Notes: generated from the sequence alone by a model not told the origin. DNA of 64,000 nt from JAQIBY01 sp051747965 (GCA_051747965.1 JBNJGS010000006.1:5010-69009); one strand, 5' to 3'; numbered from the stretch's first letter, positions 35,691-44,901 are shown. Numbers and translations are program-made.

Positions 35691-38141
35691 TTAGGAATCC
35701 ATTCCCTGGCCGACACTTCCTGTATTCCTGTCACCGTGGCGAAATCTGTATCTTAGAGACAAACTAAAAACGGGCGTGTATCTTGTTGAATAAAGCACCT
35801 CACGGGTGGATTCCACACCGGCATAATTGTTATAGTTTCCTTGTTGTGTAAGGTTTGTGAGCAGGTTTCTGGCTGACAGAGAAATCATAAGTTTCCGCTC
35901 GAAAAAATGCTGTGAAAAGGAGACCATAGCGCTGAAGGAAGGAAAATCGTAGCCGTCAAAACGGACATCGCGGCTTTGATAATTCAAATACAGCTTTCCG
36001 GACGTACTTTTGGCAATTTTCACACTGCCATTCAGCTTGGCAGAAAAGCCGTAATTCCTTTTGACAATTTCTTCAACAGGCACTCCCTGGGCTTCCAGAC
36101 TTTCTGAAAGGCTGGCTGCATCAATATAACTGTGGTAAATACTGGATGAAAAACTCAGGCTGTATTTTCCATTAAAAGACAGGTAAGCAGACAAATCTGC
36201 ACCCAGTCTGGACTGAAAGGCAATATTGTCCGGCATCCTGATGCTAAGTATCTCATTTACCGGATAAGACATGTATGAAACTTCATTGTTGGTCTGGCTG
36301 TAAAACAACTCAGCCGACATATTCCACAGGGGTTTGTTATAATTGTATCCCAGATAAACATTGTTGTAGGCAGAAGGTTCCAGATCGGGATTGCCGGTGC
36401 TCCAGGAGGTGGGACTGCGTTTCACAACAAAATCACTCAGATAACCAGCCCAGGGCACACGCACGGAACGGGAATAACTCAGCTTAATATCCTGCAGGCT
36501 GTCAAGCGTAAATTGAATTGTGGCAGATGGCAGCAGGTTAAAATACTGCTTTCGTACCCGGATGCTTGTATCCTCCAGACTTTCCGTATAATGATCATAA
36601 TTATGGTGGTATGCTTTATGTTCCTGCTCAAGGCCAGCATCCAGTTTCCACTTATTCAGTCTTGTCCCGAAACGGAAAGACAGGCTCTGATTCACCGTAT
36701 ATCCTTCCTGATTTTCATATTGAGATATCACCGGGTCTCCATCAACATAATGCTGACTTTCATTGGAAAAAACCGGACTGTAACGTCCCCGGTAACGCAT
36801 GTTCCAGCGCGTATTTTCAGATACAGGATGATTGTAGTACATCCCAGTCATGAAGCCGGCATCTTTATCTGTACTTACAGTGCGGTATGTACTGCTGTTA
36901 TCCACTGGACTCCCGCCCAAAACCAGGTAATCGTAAGCGTTTTTTGATACTGATTCACTGCGCAGGTCAGGCATGGAATAATGCAGATAGGCAGTAAATT
37001 CCCGCAGCGTAGTGTCAAAACTGTGCCGCAGAAAAGCATAGGCATTGGTACTCAGACGTTCATTATTGTTATTTGAAGTTTTCAGATAATGCTGATGAAT
37101 GTTATCATCAAGATACAGGAGGTTTTCTGATTCTGACTCTGAGTCCCACGTATAGCGGTTCATCCCTGCAGCCATAAGCAACTTGGTTTTATCGGTAATT
37201 TCCCATTGTGCTCCAAAGGAATTATACATATACAGGTAAGCATTTTGATTAAAGGTCTCAGATTCGGTATCATAAAGGATATCTCCTGCACGTCTTTCAC
37301 CCTCTGTCACTGCCTCTTCCCTGTTATTGTTTCCGTACAGCCAGAAATTATTAAAAATCAAAAAATCACCTTTTTTATAATTCAGGTTAATATAACCGTT
37401 GGAGTAGCTCAGGCTTTCGAAATCCGGAGTGCCTGTTCTGCCGCTCAGCACACCACTGAAACCATCGGTTGTGGCCTTTTTTAGTTTGATGTTTATGATC
37501 CCGCCTTTACCATCTCCTCCACTCCGCATGGATGCATCAATTAGCTCAATTTTCTCCACATTATCCACTGGAATCATTGCTATATCAGGATAAATATATT
37601 CTGCAGGCATGTCATCCACCAATATTTCCGGGGTGCTGCCTTTATACCGGATATTGTCTTCCTGATCTACTACAACTCCCGGCAGAGCACGCAGCAGATC
37701 ATATATATCCCGGGATGCAGCTTTCTGTTCCTCATCCACACTGTAAACTTTCCGGTCGAATTTCTGCACAACCTTATTCTGTGCAGCAACATTCACTTCC
37801 GAAAGCACCGTGGTATCCGGGCTCAGGTATAATTTTCCCATGTCCACTTTTCGCCCGCCAGACATATCCACAGGCCAGCGCTTACTCCGATATCCAAGGC
37901 TACTTGCTTCAAGCGTAAGTTCACTCATTTTATCACAGGAAAGCGTAAACAAGCCATTTTCATCTGTCATGCTACCCACCACAGCCGAATCCCGGGCATT
38001 GAGCAATACGATGTTTGAATACGGCAAAGCAGCTTTACTTTTGGAATCGTATAGACTTCCTGAGATTTTTATGGATTGTCCTGAAACAGGCAATCCCACA
38101 ACAATAGCGAGACCAAGCAAAAAAGCAAAATTACGTAACAT
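35691..38141 (-). CDS. TonB-dependent receptor-like outer-membrane protein
   Basis: An 816-residue outer-membrane protein. The signal peptide is MLRNFAFLLGLAIVVGLPVSG. A carboxypeptidase-regulatory-like beta domain follows (about 25-110, GSLYDSKSKAALPYSNIVLL and DENGLFTL). A plug domain comes next (about 140-225: DIYDLLRALPGVVVDQEDNIRYKG, and SMRSGGDGKGGIINIKLKK). The remainder is a 22-strand barrel of the outer membrane beta-barrel family, with aromatic-rich strands. No SusD-like partner or glycan-utilisation gene lies nearby, so it is not an obvious polysaccharide receptor. Its ligand may be a metal complex, a peptide or other; unknown. It is divergent from the HELSH metallopeptidase gene. 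Confidence 0.9.
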   Translation of the reverse strand: MLRNFAFLLGLAIVVGLPVSGQSIKISGSLYDSKSKAALPYSNIVLLNARDSAVVGSMTDENGLFTLSCDKMSELTLEASSLGYRSKRWPVDMSGGRKVDMGKLYLSPDTTVLSEVNVAAQNKVVQKFDRKVYSVDEEQKAASRDIYDLLRALPGVVVDQEDNIRYKGSTPEILVDDMPAEYIYPDIAMIPVDNVEKIELIDASMRSGGDGKGGIINIKLKKATTDGFSGVLSGRTGTPDFESLSYSNGYINLNYKKGDFLIFNNFWLYGNNNREEAVTEGERRAGDILYDTESETFNQNAYLYMYNSFGAQWEITDKTKLLMAAGMNRYTWDSESESENLLYLDDNIHQHYLKTSNNNNERLSTNAYAFLRHSFDTTLREFTAYLHYSMPDLRSESVSKNAYDYLVLGGSPVDNSSTYRTVSTDKDAGFMTGMYYNHPVSENTRWNMRYRGRYSPVFSNESQHYVDGDPVISQYENQEGYTVNQSLSFRFGTRLNKWKLDAGLEQEHKAYHHNYDHYTESLEDTSIRVRKQYFNLLPSATIQFTLDSLQDIKLSYSRSVRVPWAGYLSDFVVKRSPTSWSTGNPDLEPSAYNNVYLGYNYNKPLWNMSAELFYSQTNNEVSYMSYPVNEILSIRMPDNIAFQSRLGADLSAYLSFNGKYSLSFSSSIYHSYIDAASLSESLEAQGVPVEEIVKRNYGFSAKLNGSVKIAKSTSGKLYLNYQSRDVRFDGYDFPSFSAMVSFSQHFFERKLMISLSARNLLTNLTQQGNYNNYAGVESTREVLYSTRYTPVFSLSLRYRFRHGDRNTGSVGQGMDS

Positions 38142-38198
38142 GATATTATACTTTGATTGTTTTTAATAAATGTTCAATAAACGTCAATAAAATGCCTA

Positions 38199-38228
38199 CT
38201 AAGGTACATAATTTAACAGATACACAAA
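38199..38228 (-). promoter_or_regulatory. Candidate promoter of the TonB-dependent receptor gene
   Basis: On the minus strand, TTTG (38228-38225), an 18-base spacer, and TACCTTAG (38206-38199), which differs from TAnnTTTG at one base. It lies about 58 bases before the ATG at 38141. Confidence 0.4.
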
Positions 38229-38245
38229 CAAACATATTGTATGAA

Positions 38246-38276
38246 TTGTAAAAAACATTCATTTTTTGTAATTTTG
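38246..38276 (+). promoter_or_regulatory. Promoter of the HELSH metallopeptidase gene (probably leaderless)
   Basis: TTG at 38246-38248, a 20-base spacer, and a perfect -7 element TAATTTTG at 38269-38276. The element ends only 4 bases before the ATG at 38281, so transcription should start at or very near the A of the start codon, giving a leaderless messenger. Confidence 0.6.
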
Positions 38277-38280
38277 TTCT

Positions 38281-38970
38281 ATGCGTAAAGTTTTGTTTTT
38301 ATGTATATTAATCTTCAACGGCTCATTGCTTTTTTCCCGGGAGTTGCCGGATTCATGCCTGTACGAAAAGGATAATTGGCCCGAGGTAGCTGACAGCCTG
38401 AGCGATAGCATCACCCGTGACGTAAGTATTGATACCAGCTACGCACCGGCATTCTACACAGCTTTAGCCCAATATCCGGATCTGTATGATACGGAAATCT
38501 ATTTTAAAGAAAAAGCCATCAAAACAACTGCAGCCACGCGGCCAAAATTCTTTTCCGTATTTAAAAAACCTGAAAACAGATCATATCAAATATTTGTCAA
38601 TGACAAAAACAAACCGGAAAAATCAGTTTATTACCGTAATTTACCATACAATGCACGCATCGGGCTGCTTGGCCATGAATTATCTCATATTCTGGATTTC
38701 AGCAAGATGAGTTCTTTGGAAATTATCGGGATGGGAATAAAATATGCTTTCAGTCCAAAATACAGAAAAGAGCTGGAACATCAGGTTGACCAACAGGCCA
38801 TTGAACACGGACTGGGTTGGCAGGTGTACACATTCACCGACTATGTTAACAACAAAAGTCAGGCCTGTCCTGCGTACATCAGTTATAAAAGAAAATATTA
38901 CATGTTACCTGAAGAGATCATCGAATACATAAATCATACTGACAGCATCAGCGAGGTGGCTGATCATTGA
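38281..38970 (+). CDS. Secreted HExxH metallopeptidase-like protein, function unknown
   Basis: A 229-residue protein with signal peptide MRKVLFLCILIFNGSLLFSR. The core carries a zinc-peptidase motif, LLGHELSHILDF, with His132, Glu133 and His136. About 30 residues later ELEHQVDQQAIEHG supplies Glu166 or Asp170 as a possible third zinc ligand. That layout is gluzincin/M48-like in order, though I cannot name the family. The rest (TRPKFFSVFKKPENRSYQIFVN) resembles small Bacteroidota proteins of unknown role. The active site looks complete, so I infer an exported peptidase. It is divergent from a TonB-dependent receptor, and its last 23 bases overlap, tail to tail, the 585-residue unknown gene. 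Confidence 0.75.
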   Translation: MRKVLFLCILIFNGSLLFSRELPDSCLYEKDNWPEVADSLSDSITRDVSIDTSYAPAFYTALAQYPDLYDTEIYFKEKAIKTTAATRPKFFSVFKKPENRSYQIFVNDKNKPEKSVYYRNLPYNARIGLLGHELSHILDFSKMSSLEIIGMGIKYAFSPKYRKELEHQVDQQAIEHGLGWQVYTFTDYVNNKSQACPAYISYKRKYYMLPEEIIEYINHTDSISEVADH

Positions 38971-40705
38971 GTTCATGAATTTGCTGCTTTTCTTTCCGGT
39001 GATGCATTTTTTTCATGTTTTTTTTATCGTCACGGGATGTTTCAACATCGGGAGCATGGATATAAAACATACTGTTGATTTGTCTCCTTTCAGAATCTTT
39101 CACATCGGAAACTGCTGTTTTCTTTCGCACAGGCGGATAATAAAGAAAATAATTTTCATCGTAAAACACCAGGCGATAAAGGTTATGCAGCATCAGGTAA
39201 TCCATGCCGGCAAAATCATAATCGGCTTCGGCCCTGCGTGTAGGTACTGTGGTGGGCCAGACAATACGTGAAGATGTACACCAATGCACTGAGTATCCTT
39301 TTTTTGTGGTATCGGAAAAAGGACCATTTTCAGGAGCTTCAAGCAGCAAATCGGCAAACCAGGCAGAGTCAGCAACCCATGCTTCACTTCCTTTGTAGTA
39401 ATCCTTTAGCCCCTCTTTGTTGAGCAGGTAATTGGTCAGCACATAGTAGCGGTATTCTTCAGGGTTTCCAAGATTGCGCAGGGCTTCAATCACAGGTTCG
39501 CGCTGCCCGTGGACATTGCCAAAAGCTGCAAGTGAACGGGTTTTATTATCATCCCAGTTGCGCGGTAATGCAATGGCTGCTCCGAAAGGCAATTTCAACT
39601 CTTTATAAAACACCGTTTCAAAAAGCCATTTTGTAAATCCCCGGCCGGAACCTTCAAAATGCAAATCATTTCTGCCGGTAATTTCCTGCACAGTTTCAGC
39701 AAATCCGTATGCATTCACCAGAATTCCAAAATCTTCACCAGAGCCTTCCCGCACGGGATGTTCCGTTACGGGATTCATAATATACCAGCGGGTAGCCATC
39801 AGTTTAAAAAACTCTACGGGCCGGATTTTACCCATGCCATACCAGGGTTTAAAAACCATGGATGCCTGTTTTTCATCCTGATGCAGGTTGCTGTACAAGC
39901 GAAGGCTCATGTCTTTTGCCCAGCTTCTGAAATCAATTGTATCCCCTGTCATAATGCCTTTGGACCTCAGGTATTCCGGTATCATATCATTTTCAAACCG
40001 CACCGGGATCTCCTTAACCGACTCTCTGTCCATAAAGTGTTCCATGATAGCCAAGGCTTCCAGATGATGTACTATCACATCCTGACTAAGGCCCTGCATT
40101 GGAATTGTGCCCTCCTGAAAAATGGATTTGTAACGGTTGGTTCCTGTATGTTGCTCATCCGCTTCACCCAATTCAAATCCGAAATGTTTATGATGAGCCT
40201 GCCAAAATCCAAAACTCACATCATCACGGATCATAAAACCATTGATATCTGCGGGATAACGGATATAGTTACTGATAGAATCACCTTCATACAGAATTTT
40301 TTTGTTGTGATATGTACGCAAATTATATTCCGAATACAAATCCAGGCGCTCCAGAGCCAGCATGGCATAATATAATTGGGCAAGGCTGTGCTCATAGGTT
40401 TCTTTGTTTCGTTTTAACAATTCGATCTCTGTCACCAGGAAAGATATGTAATTGTTAAAGTTGCTGTTCCCATCACTCCAGCCCAGGATATCGCGGCCCC
40501 ATTTGTTGGTACGCCTGTCCACGGCAGGAATATTCACGCCATAATATTCCACATCTTCACTGACAATCAAAAATTCATTTTCCAGCCTTTCCCTGTAATC
40601 GTTGTATTTTGCCATCATCCTGATATGAGGATAATCCTGAGCATGAGTCAGCAAAGGCCAGGCGGTTACCAACAAAAGCAGTATGAGCCTGTAATTATTT
40701 TGCAT
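38948..40705 (-). CDS. Unrecognised secreted protein of 585 residues
   Basis: I do not recognise this family. The frame is open to 40774, but the ATG at 40705 gives a clear signal peptide (MQNNYRLILLLLVTAWPLLTHA) and overlaps the stop of the cation efflux gene by 11 bases. The mature part is mostly helical by eye, rich in Tyr, Trp and Phe, with regularly spaced aromatic pairs. A His-rich patch occurs in FWQAHHKHFGFELGEADEQH (about 187-206), which could bind metal. No HExxH, glycosidase or sorting-domain motif is evident. The tail is basic and hydrophilic. Coupling to a zinc-type exporter hints at an envelope metal-related role; that is inference. Confidence 0.8.
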   Translation of the reverse strand: MQNNYRLILLLLVTAWPLLTHAQDYPHIRMMAKYNDYRERLENEFLIVSEDVEYYGVNIPAVDRRTNKWGRDILGWSDGNSNFNNYISFLVTEIELLKRNKETYEHSLAQLYYAMLALERLDLYSEYNLRTYHNKKILYEGDSISNYIRYPADINGFMIRDDVSFGFWQAHHKHFGFELGEADEQHTGTNRYKSIFQEGTIPMQGLSQDVIVHHLEALAIMEHFMDRESVKEIPVRFENDMIPEYLRSKGIMTGDTIDFRSWAKDMSLRLYSNLHQDEKQASMVFKPWYGMGKIRPVEFFKLMATRWYIMNPVTEHPVREGSGEDFGILVNAYGFAETVQEITGRNDLHFEGSGRGFTKWLFETVFYKELKLPFGAAIALPRNWDDNKTRSLAAFGNVHGQREPVIEALRNLGNPEEYRYYVLTNYLLNKEGLKDYYKGSEAWVADSAWFADLLLEAPENGPFSDTTKKGYSVHWCTSSRIVWPTTVPTRRAEADYDFAGMDYLMLHNLYRLVFYDENYFLYYPPVRKKTAVSDVKDSERRQINSMFYIHAPDVETSRDDKKNMKKMHHRKEKQQIHELNDQPPR

Positions 40706-41558
40706 CCACCTGAATGGTTGGTTCGACATCAAGTTTTTCTCTGATAGCCACACATACTTTTTTTTGAATTTCATTTACCTGATACAGGGACATTTCACCA
40801 GGCATTGAGATGTGAAAAGTCAGTTCATCGTGGTCGCCGTATGAATGCACATGGAAATGGTGGGAAAGTACATCGAAGCCGGCAACATTGTTGGCAATTT
40901 CCCTTACTTGTTTTACAAGATTTCCATCAGGTTTTCTTCCCAAAATCACATCAATTGCTTTGACTATGATGTGCCAGGCTGTATAAAATATTACCAGGGC
41001 AACGAGAATCCCCAGCACACCATCAATCCACCAGGCATACTTTTGAAACATGATTCCAATCAAAATCACCAATGAGGATATGGCATCACTTCTATGATGC
41101 CAGGCATCTGCCTTTAGAGTCAAAGAATCAAGTTTTTTGCCCACGTACAGAGAATACTGAGCCATGCCTTCTTTCACCAGCAGGGAAATGATGGTAACGA
41201 CAATGGCCAGGGTTCCGAATTCCGTTGCTTCTCTGGAAATCAGCTTTTTGATGGCTTCAACACCAAAATTTGCACCAATCACAATAAGGATCACTCCGAT
41301 AATCACTGAAGCCACCAACCTAAACCGTCCATGTCCGTATGGATGCATCATATCGGGAGGCTTACTGGCTGCTTTGTAAAACACGAGCAGAACAATGGAC
41401 GAAGCGGAATCGCTAAGTGTATGCCAGGCATCTGCCATGAGTGCAACACTACCACTGACAACACCTGCCCAAAGCTTTAAGGCAAAAAGCAAGATATTGC
41501 CTGCAACAGCAATCCATCCGGCCAACATAGCCTTTCCATATGATATCTTACTGGACAT
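40695..41558 (-). CDS. Cation diffusion facilitator (probable Zn2+/Cd2+ exporter)
   Basis: A 287-residue inner-membrane proton/metal antiporter of the CDF family. Six helices precede a cytosolic ferredoxin-like domain (about 210-287). The transport site is visible in helix 2 as ADAWHTLSD (His46, Asp50) and in helix 5 as ADAWHHRSD (His154, Asp158). Two HxxxD pairs mark zinc/cadmium-type members rather than manganese or iron types. The conserved HPYGHGRFR follows helix 2. The C-terminal domain carries HHFHVHSYGDHDEL, a likely regulatory metal site. The gene overlaps the unknown 585-residue gene downstream by 11 bases. Confidence 0.94.
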   Translation of the reverse strand: MSSKISYGKAMLAGWIAVAGNILLFALKLWAGVVSGSVALMADAWHTLSDSASSIVLLVFYKAASKPPDMMHPYGHGRFRLVASVIIGVILIVIGANFGVEAIKKLISREATEFGTLAIVVTIISLLVKEGMAQYSLYVGKKLDSLTLKADAWHHRSDAISSLVILIGIMFQKYAWWIDGVLGILVALVIFYTAWHIIVKAIDVILGRKPDGNLVKQVREIANNVAGFDVLSHHFHVHSYGDHDELTFHISMPGEMSLYQVNEIQKKVCVAIREKLDVEPTIQVDAK

Positions 41559-41605
41559 TTTTTGCTAAATTAGCACAAAAACATCAAAGTCAAAAACAAC
41601 AGATA

Positions 41606-42028
41606 TTATTCTTTTTTCGAGAGTTGCTTACTTACAGCCGCCTGAAGTGTTTCTTTTTGCTGCAGTCCGATTTCTTTCCACATTACTTGTCCTTTCTGAA
41701 AAATAATGATGGTGGGAATGCTTCTTACCTGATATTTGGCAGCGATTCTGGGAAAGGCATCCACATCCAGTTTCAGGACACGAATCTCATCTTTCATTTC
41801 TGTACTTAGCTCGCTCACAATGGGTCCCTGAATTTTACAGGGCCGGCACCAGTCGGCATAGAAATCCACCACGACTGGTTGGTCAGCCTTTATGTGTTCA
41901 TAGAATTCTTCATCATTCTCAACCACAATCACATCCCCGTCAGGTTCACCTGCACCGCATGACATTACAGAAGCAAATAATAAGGCCACAAACAAAACTG
42001 TCAACGATAATTTACCCGGATTTTTCAT
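41606..42028 (-). CDS. Thioredoxin-fold lipoprotein
   Basis: A 140-residue thioredoxin attached to a membrane by a lipid. The N-terminus MKNPGKLSLTVLFVALLFASVMSCG carries a lipobox ending at Cys24. The active site is FYADWCRPCK and the cis-proline loop is VRSIPTII. It should act as a periplasmic or outer-membrane-facing disulfide reductase or oxidase. The upstream DUF6132 gene overlaps it by 17 bases, and the two families are often neighbours in Bacteroidota. Its substrate is unknown. Confidence 0.93.
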   Translation of the reverse strand: MKNPGKLSLTVLFVALLFASVMSCGAGEPDGDVIVVENDEEFYEHIKADQPVVVDFYADWCRPCKIQGPIVSELSTEMKDEIRVLKLDVDAFPRIAAKYQVRSIPTIIIFQKGQVMWKEIGLQQKETLQAAVSKQLSKKE

Positions 42029-42248
42029 TTTTATTTCTCTTTTTAGTTATCCATGTATCAATACTGTCTCCAATAACCCAACCCAGCAAGCCGCCAAGCG
42101 CCATATCGTAATACCACAATTTTTTTAGCGGACAGGCTCCACTGGCACAACCCACGTAGTAGTAATACAAAAAACCTGCCAATAAGCCGACCATGGTCAA
42201 CCAAAAGGCAAGGGGATGCTTTTTGTAAAAATATTTTATTTTATTCAT
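42012..42248 (-). CDS. DUF6132-family small membrane protein
   Basis: A 78-residue inner-membrane protein with two hydrophobic helices (about 13-32 and 47-65). The first is followed by the family hallmark VGCASGACPL with two conserved cysteines, here on the outer side. That motif and its length identify DUF6132. It overlaps the thioredoxin lipoprotein gene by 17 bases; the cysteine pair may be a thioredoxin substrate or conduit, which is inference. Confidence 0.85.
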   Translation of the reverse strand: MNKIKYFYKKHPLAFWLTMVGLLAGFLYYYYVGCASGACPLKKLWYYDMALGGLLGWVIGDSIDTWITKKRNKNEKSG

Positions 42249-42345
42249 AAATTTCTAAAAGTGCTAAACAGGCGGGCTGCTTTTTTGTTCATAAAATAAA
42301 GACAAAGATTTCAGATTAAAACATTATCTTTAAAAAAATCATCAT

Positions 42346-42873
42346 ATGGCACTTATAAAAAAAGTACGCAACATCAGTCCGCAAATTGGCAGAGACTGTT
42401 TTCTGGCAGAAACAGCGGTCATTATTGGAGACGTTAAGATTGGCAACAACTGCAGCATTTGGTACAACACTGTGCTTCGGGGTGATGTAAATTCCATAAA
42501 TATCGGAAACAATGTAAACATTCAGGATGGTGCTGTGCTTCACACTTTATTCAAAAAATCAACCATACAGATTGGAGATAAAGTGAGCATTGCTCACAAC
42601 GTTACTATCCACGGGGCTGAAATTCATGATTTCGCACTCATTGGCATAGGTGCCACCATTCTTGATCATGCTGTGATCGGGAAACATGCCATCATCGCGG
42701 CCAACTCCCTTGTAAAAGCCGGCACTGAAGTGGAGCCCTACTCTGTTTATGCAGGCATACCTGCCAAAAAAATCAAAGATGTTGATCCGGAACAGAGTCA
42801 TGAGATGAATGAAAGAATCGCAAATAATTATGTGAAATACGCAGGGTGGTACAAAGAAGCTGACAGTTGGTGA
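42346..42873 (+). CDS. Gamma-class carbonic anhydrase / transferase hexapeptide protein
   Basis: A 175-residue left-handed beta-helix protein that should form a trimer with metal sites between subunits. The repeated hexapeptides are clear (IIGDVKIGNNCSIWYNTVLRGD, IGNNVNIQDG). The three metal-binding histidines of the gamma carbonic anhydrase family lie at His66 (GAVLHT), His84 (SIAHNVTIHG) and His89. The protein may hydrate CO2 or act as an acyltransferase-like YrdA homologue; many members are weak enzymes in vitro. It is a single gene divergent from DUF6132. Confidence 0.9.
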   Translation: MALIKKVRNISPQIGRDCFLAETAVIIGDVKIGNNCSIWYNTVLRGDVNSINIGNNVNIQDGAVLHTLFKKSTIQIGDKVSIAHNVTIHGAEIHDFALIGIGATILDHAVIGKHAIIAANSLVKAGTEVEPYSVYAGIPAKKIKDVDPEQSHEMNERIANNYVKYAGWYKEADSW

Positions 42874-42972
42874 ATAAAACATCTCCCAAAATCCGCTTAT
42901 TAAAACATACTGTAGGCCCGGGAAAAAAAAAAAGACCATCAGTTAGAATAATTTTTCTTATTTTAGCAAGGT

Positions 42973-42988
42973 AGATACAAAGGTATCT
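42973..42988 (+). promoter_or_regulatory. Short hairpin in the asnB leader
   Basis: AGATAC and GTATCT form a perfect 6-bp stem with a four-base loop, 20 bases before the asnB ATG. No T-run follows. A role in start-site access is possible. Confidence 0.25.
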
Positions 42989-43008
42989 GACCAGATAAAC
43001 AATTATTT

Positions 43009-44901
43009 ATGTGTGGAATAACAGGTGTATTTTCGTTCAACCAGGCGGGTACAGATTTTGACAGGTACACGCAAAATGCAGTGGAAACGCTAAAAATGCG
43101 TGGCCCGGACATTCAATTAACCCACAGTGATGGTCCGGTGAGTATCGGACATTCAAGGCTGTCAATCATTGACCCGGGAGAACAAAGCAATCAACCTTTC
43201 CTGAGCAGGGACGGCAGAATAGCCGTTGCTTTCAACGGGGAGTTTTACAATCACAAATCATTCAGAAAAGAGCTCCGGCACGAGGGCTATGAATTCACCA
43301 CTGAATCAGATGCAGAAGTGGTACTTCAATTGTACCGTAAGTGCGGCACTGACTTTGTCAGATATATCAATGGTTGCTTTGCTCTGGCCATATGGGACAG
43401 TAACAAATCGCAGCTTTTCATTGCCCGTGACAGAATGGGTATAAAGCCTCTGTACTATTATCATGGGGATGATTTTTTGGCCTTTGGCTCTGAAATGAAG
43501 GCACTTTTGTCCTATCCTGTACCCAGAGACCTGGACACTGCCAGCCTGTATGCTTATTTTCAGCTCAATTACATTCCGGACAACCGGAGTATGTTACAGG
43601 ATGTTTTTATGCTCAGACCGGGCAGCAGTATGATTATTACACGTGAAGGCATTACAGAAAACACATGGTACCGGCTTCCCCGGACGGAGATTGGCCAGAC
43701 ACCGGAGTTTTCATACGAGGAAGCCATCACTGAACTCAGAAAGCAGCTTGACAATTCTGTCAGCCGCAGGCTGATGTCGGATGTTCCCCTGGGTACTTTT
43801 CTCAGTGGCGGCATAGACTCTTCTGTAGTGACTGCCCTGGCAACACAGCACAGCAAGAACCTGCATACCTACTCACTGGGGTTCAAAGACGAAGCCTGGT
43901 TTGACGAAACTGAAAAGGCAGAAATGCTGGCAAAAAAGTTCAACACAAATCACCACAGTTTCAAAATCAGCAATCAGGATATGCTGAATGACCTTCCTGA
44001 GGTACTGAACTATCTCGATGAACCATTTGCAGATTCTTCAGCACTCGCGGTATACAGTTTGAGCAAACTTACAGCCAAAGATGTCAGGGTTGCCCTCAGT
44101 GGTGATGGTGCTGATGAGCTTTTTGCCGGATACAACAAACATCTGGCTCACAAAAGAGCCGCCGGGAAAAGTCCCGGCAACCGCATGCTTAAAGCCGGCG
44201 GTTTTCTGTGGAAATCACTCCCGCAATCAAGGCAGGGAAAGATCAGCAACCGGCTAAGGCAAATCAACCGATATTCCGCCGGACTGCAGCTCAAGGCCGA
44301 AGAAAGGTACTGGCTGTGGTGTAGCCTCAGCAATGAAAAAAACGTATCAGCACTACTCAGGCTGCAGCCTGATATGGAAAGCTATCATGCCAGAAAAAGC
44401 AGTTTACTGAGCAACATCAAAGCCCGTCCTGATGATTTGCAGGAAATTCTGCATACGGATATGCGAATGGTATTGCCATATGACATGCTTTATAAGGTGG
44501 ATATGATGTCAATGGCAAACAGCCTGGAGGTAAGAACACCTTTCCTTGATCATCACGTGGTGGACTTTGCATTCAGCTTGCCATTTGAGTATAAGCTGTA
44601 TCAATCAACCAAAAAACGCATATTAAAGGACAGTTTTGCCGGAGAGATTCCTGCAGAACTGCTAAAAAAACCCAAACAGGGTTTTGAAGTACCCTTGCTG
44701 AAATGGTTCCGTAATGACCTGGCAGGCAAGCTTGAAAAAGAAGTATTTAACCGGGAATTTCTGGAAGAACAGGGGATTTTCCAGCCTGAAGCTGTCATGC
44801 AGATGAAAAGGCAACTGCACAGCAAAAATCCGGGAGACATACATGCCCGCATTTGGGCATTGCTGGTATTTCAAAACTGGTACAGAAAAACCATTATCTA
44901 A
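43009..44901 (+). CDS. asnB: Asparagine synthase (glutamine-hydrolysing), AsnB family
   Basis: A 630-residue amidotransferase. The N-terminal class II glutaminase begins MCGITGVFSF, with Cys2 as the nucleophile after removal of Met, and carries GHSRLSIIDPG and FNGEFYNH. The C-terminal ATP-PPi synthetase domain has the P-loop FLSGGIDSSVVTALA and ALSGDGADELFAGYNKH. Both halves are complete. The product is asparagine or, since members of this family in polysaccharide clusters amidate sugar acids, possibly an amidated sugar. Its stop overlaps the glycosyltransferase start by one base (TAATG), and wza, wzc and wecA-like genes follow, which favours a polysaccharide role. Confidence 0.92.
   Translation: MCGITGVFSFNQAGTDFDRYTQNAVETLKMRGPDIQLTHSDGPVSIGHSRLSIIDPGEQSNQPFLSRDGRIAVAFNGEFYNHKSFRKELRHEGYEFTTESDAEVVLQLYRKCGTDFVRYINGCFALAIWDSNKSQLFIARDRMGIKPLYYYHGDDFLAFGSEMKALLSYPVPRDLDTASLYAYFQLNYIPDNRSMLQDVFMLRPGSSMIITREGITENTWYRLPRTEIGQTPEFSYEEAITELRKQLDNSVSRRLMSDVPLGTFLSGGIDSSVVTALATQHSKNLHTYSLGFKDEAWFDETEKAEMLAKKFNTNHHSFKISNQDMLNDLPEVLNYLDEPFADSSALAVYSLSKLTAKDVRVALSGDGADELFAGYNKHLAHKRAAGKSPGNRMLKAGGFLWKSLPQSRQGKISNRLRQINRYSAGLQLKAEERYWLWCSLSNEKNVSALLRLQPDMESYHARKSSLLSNIKARPDDLQEILHTDMRMVLPYDMLYKVDMMSMANSLEVRTPFLDHHVVDFAFSLPFEYKLYQSTKKRILKDSFAGEIPAELLKKPKQGFEVPLLKWFRNDLAGKLEKEVFNREFLEEQGIFQPEAVMQMKRQLHSKNPGDIHARIWALLVFQNWYRKTII

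Noticed and set aside
35691..38141. Polysaccharide utilisation locus built on the TonB-dependent receptor
   Set aside because: No SusD homologue, glycoside hydrolase or sigma/anti-sigma pair is adjacent, and the receptor belongs to the plain outer membrane beta-barrel family.
39659..40375. 238-codon open frame on the plus strand
   Set aside because: It lies opposite the 585-residue secreted protein, which has a signal peptide and coupling to the CDF gene. The plus-strand product shows low complexity and no start context.
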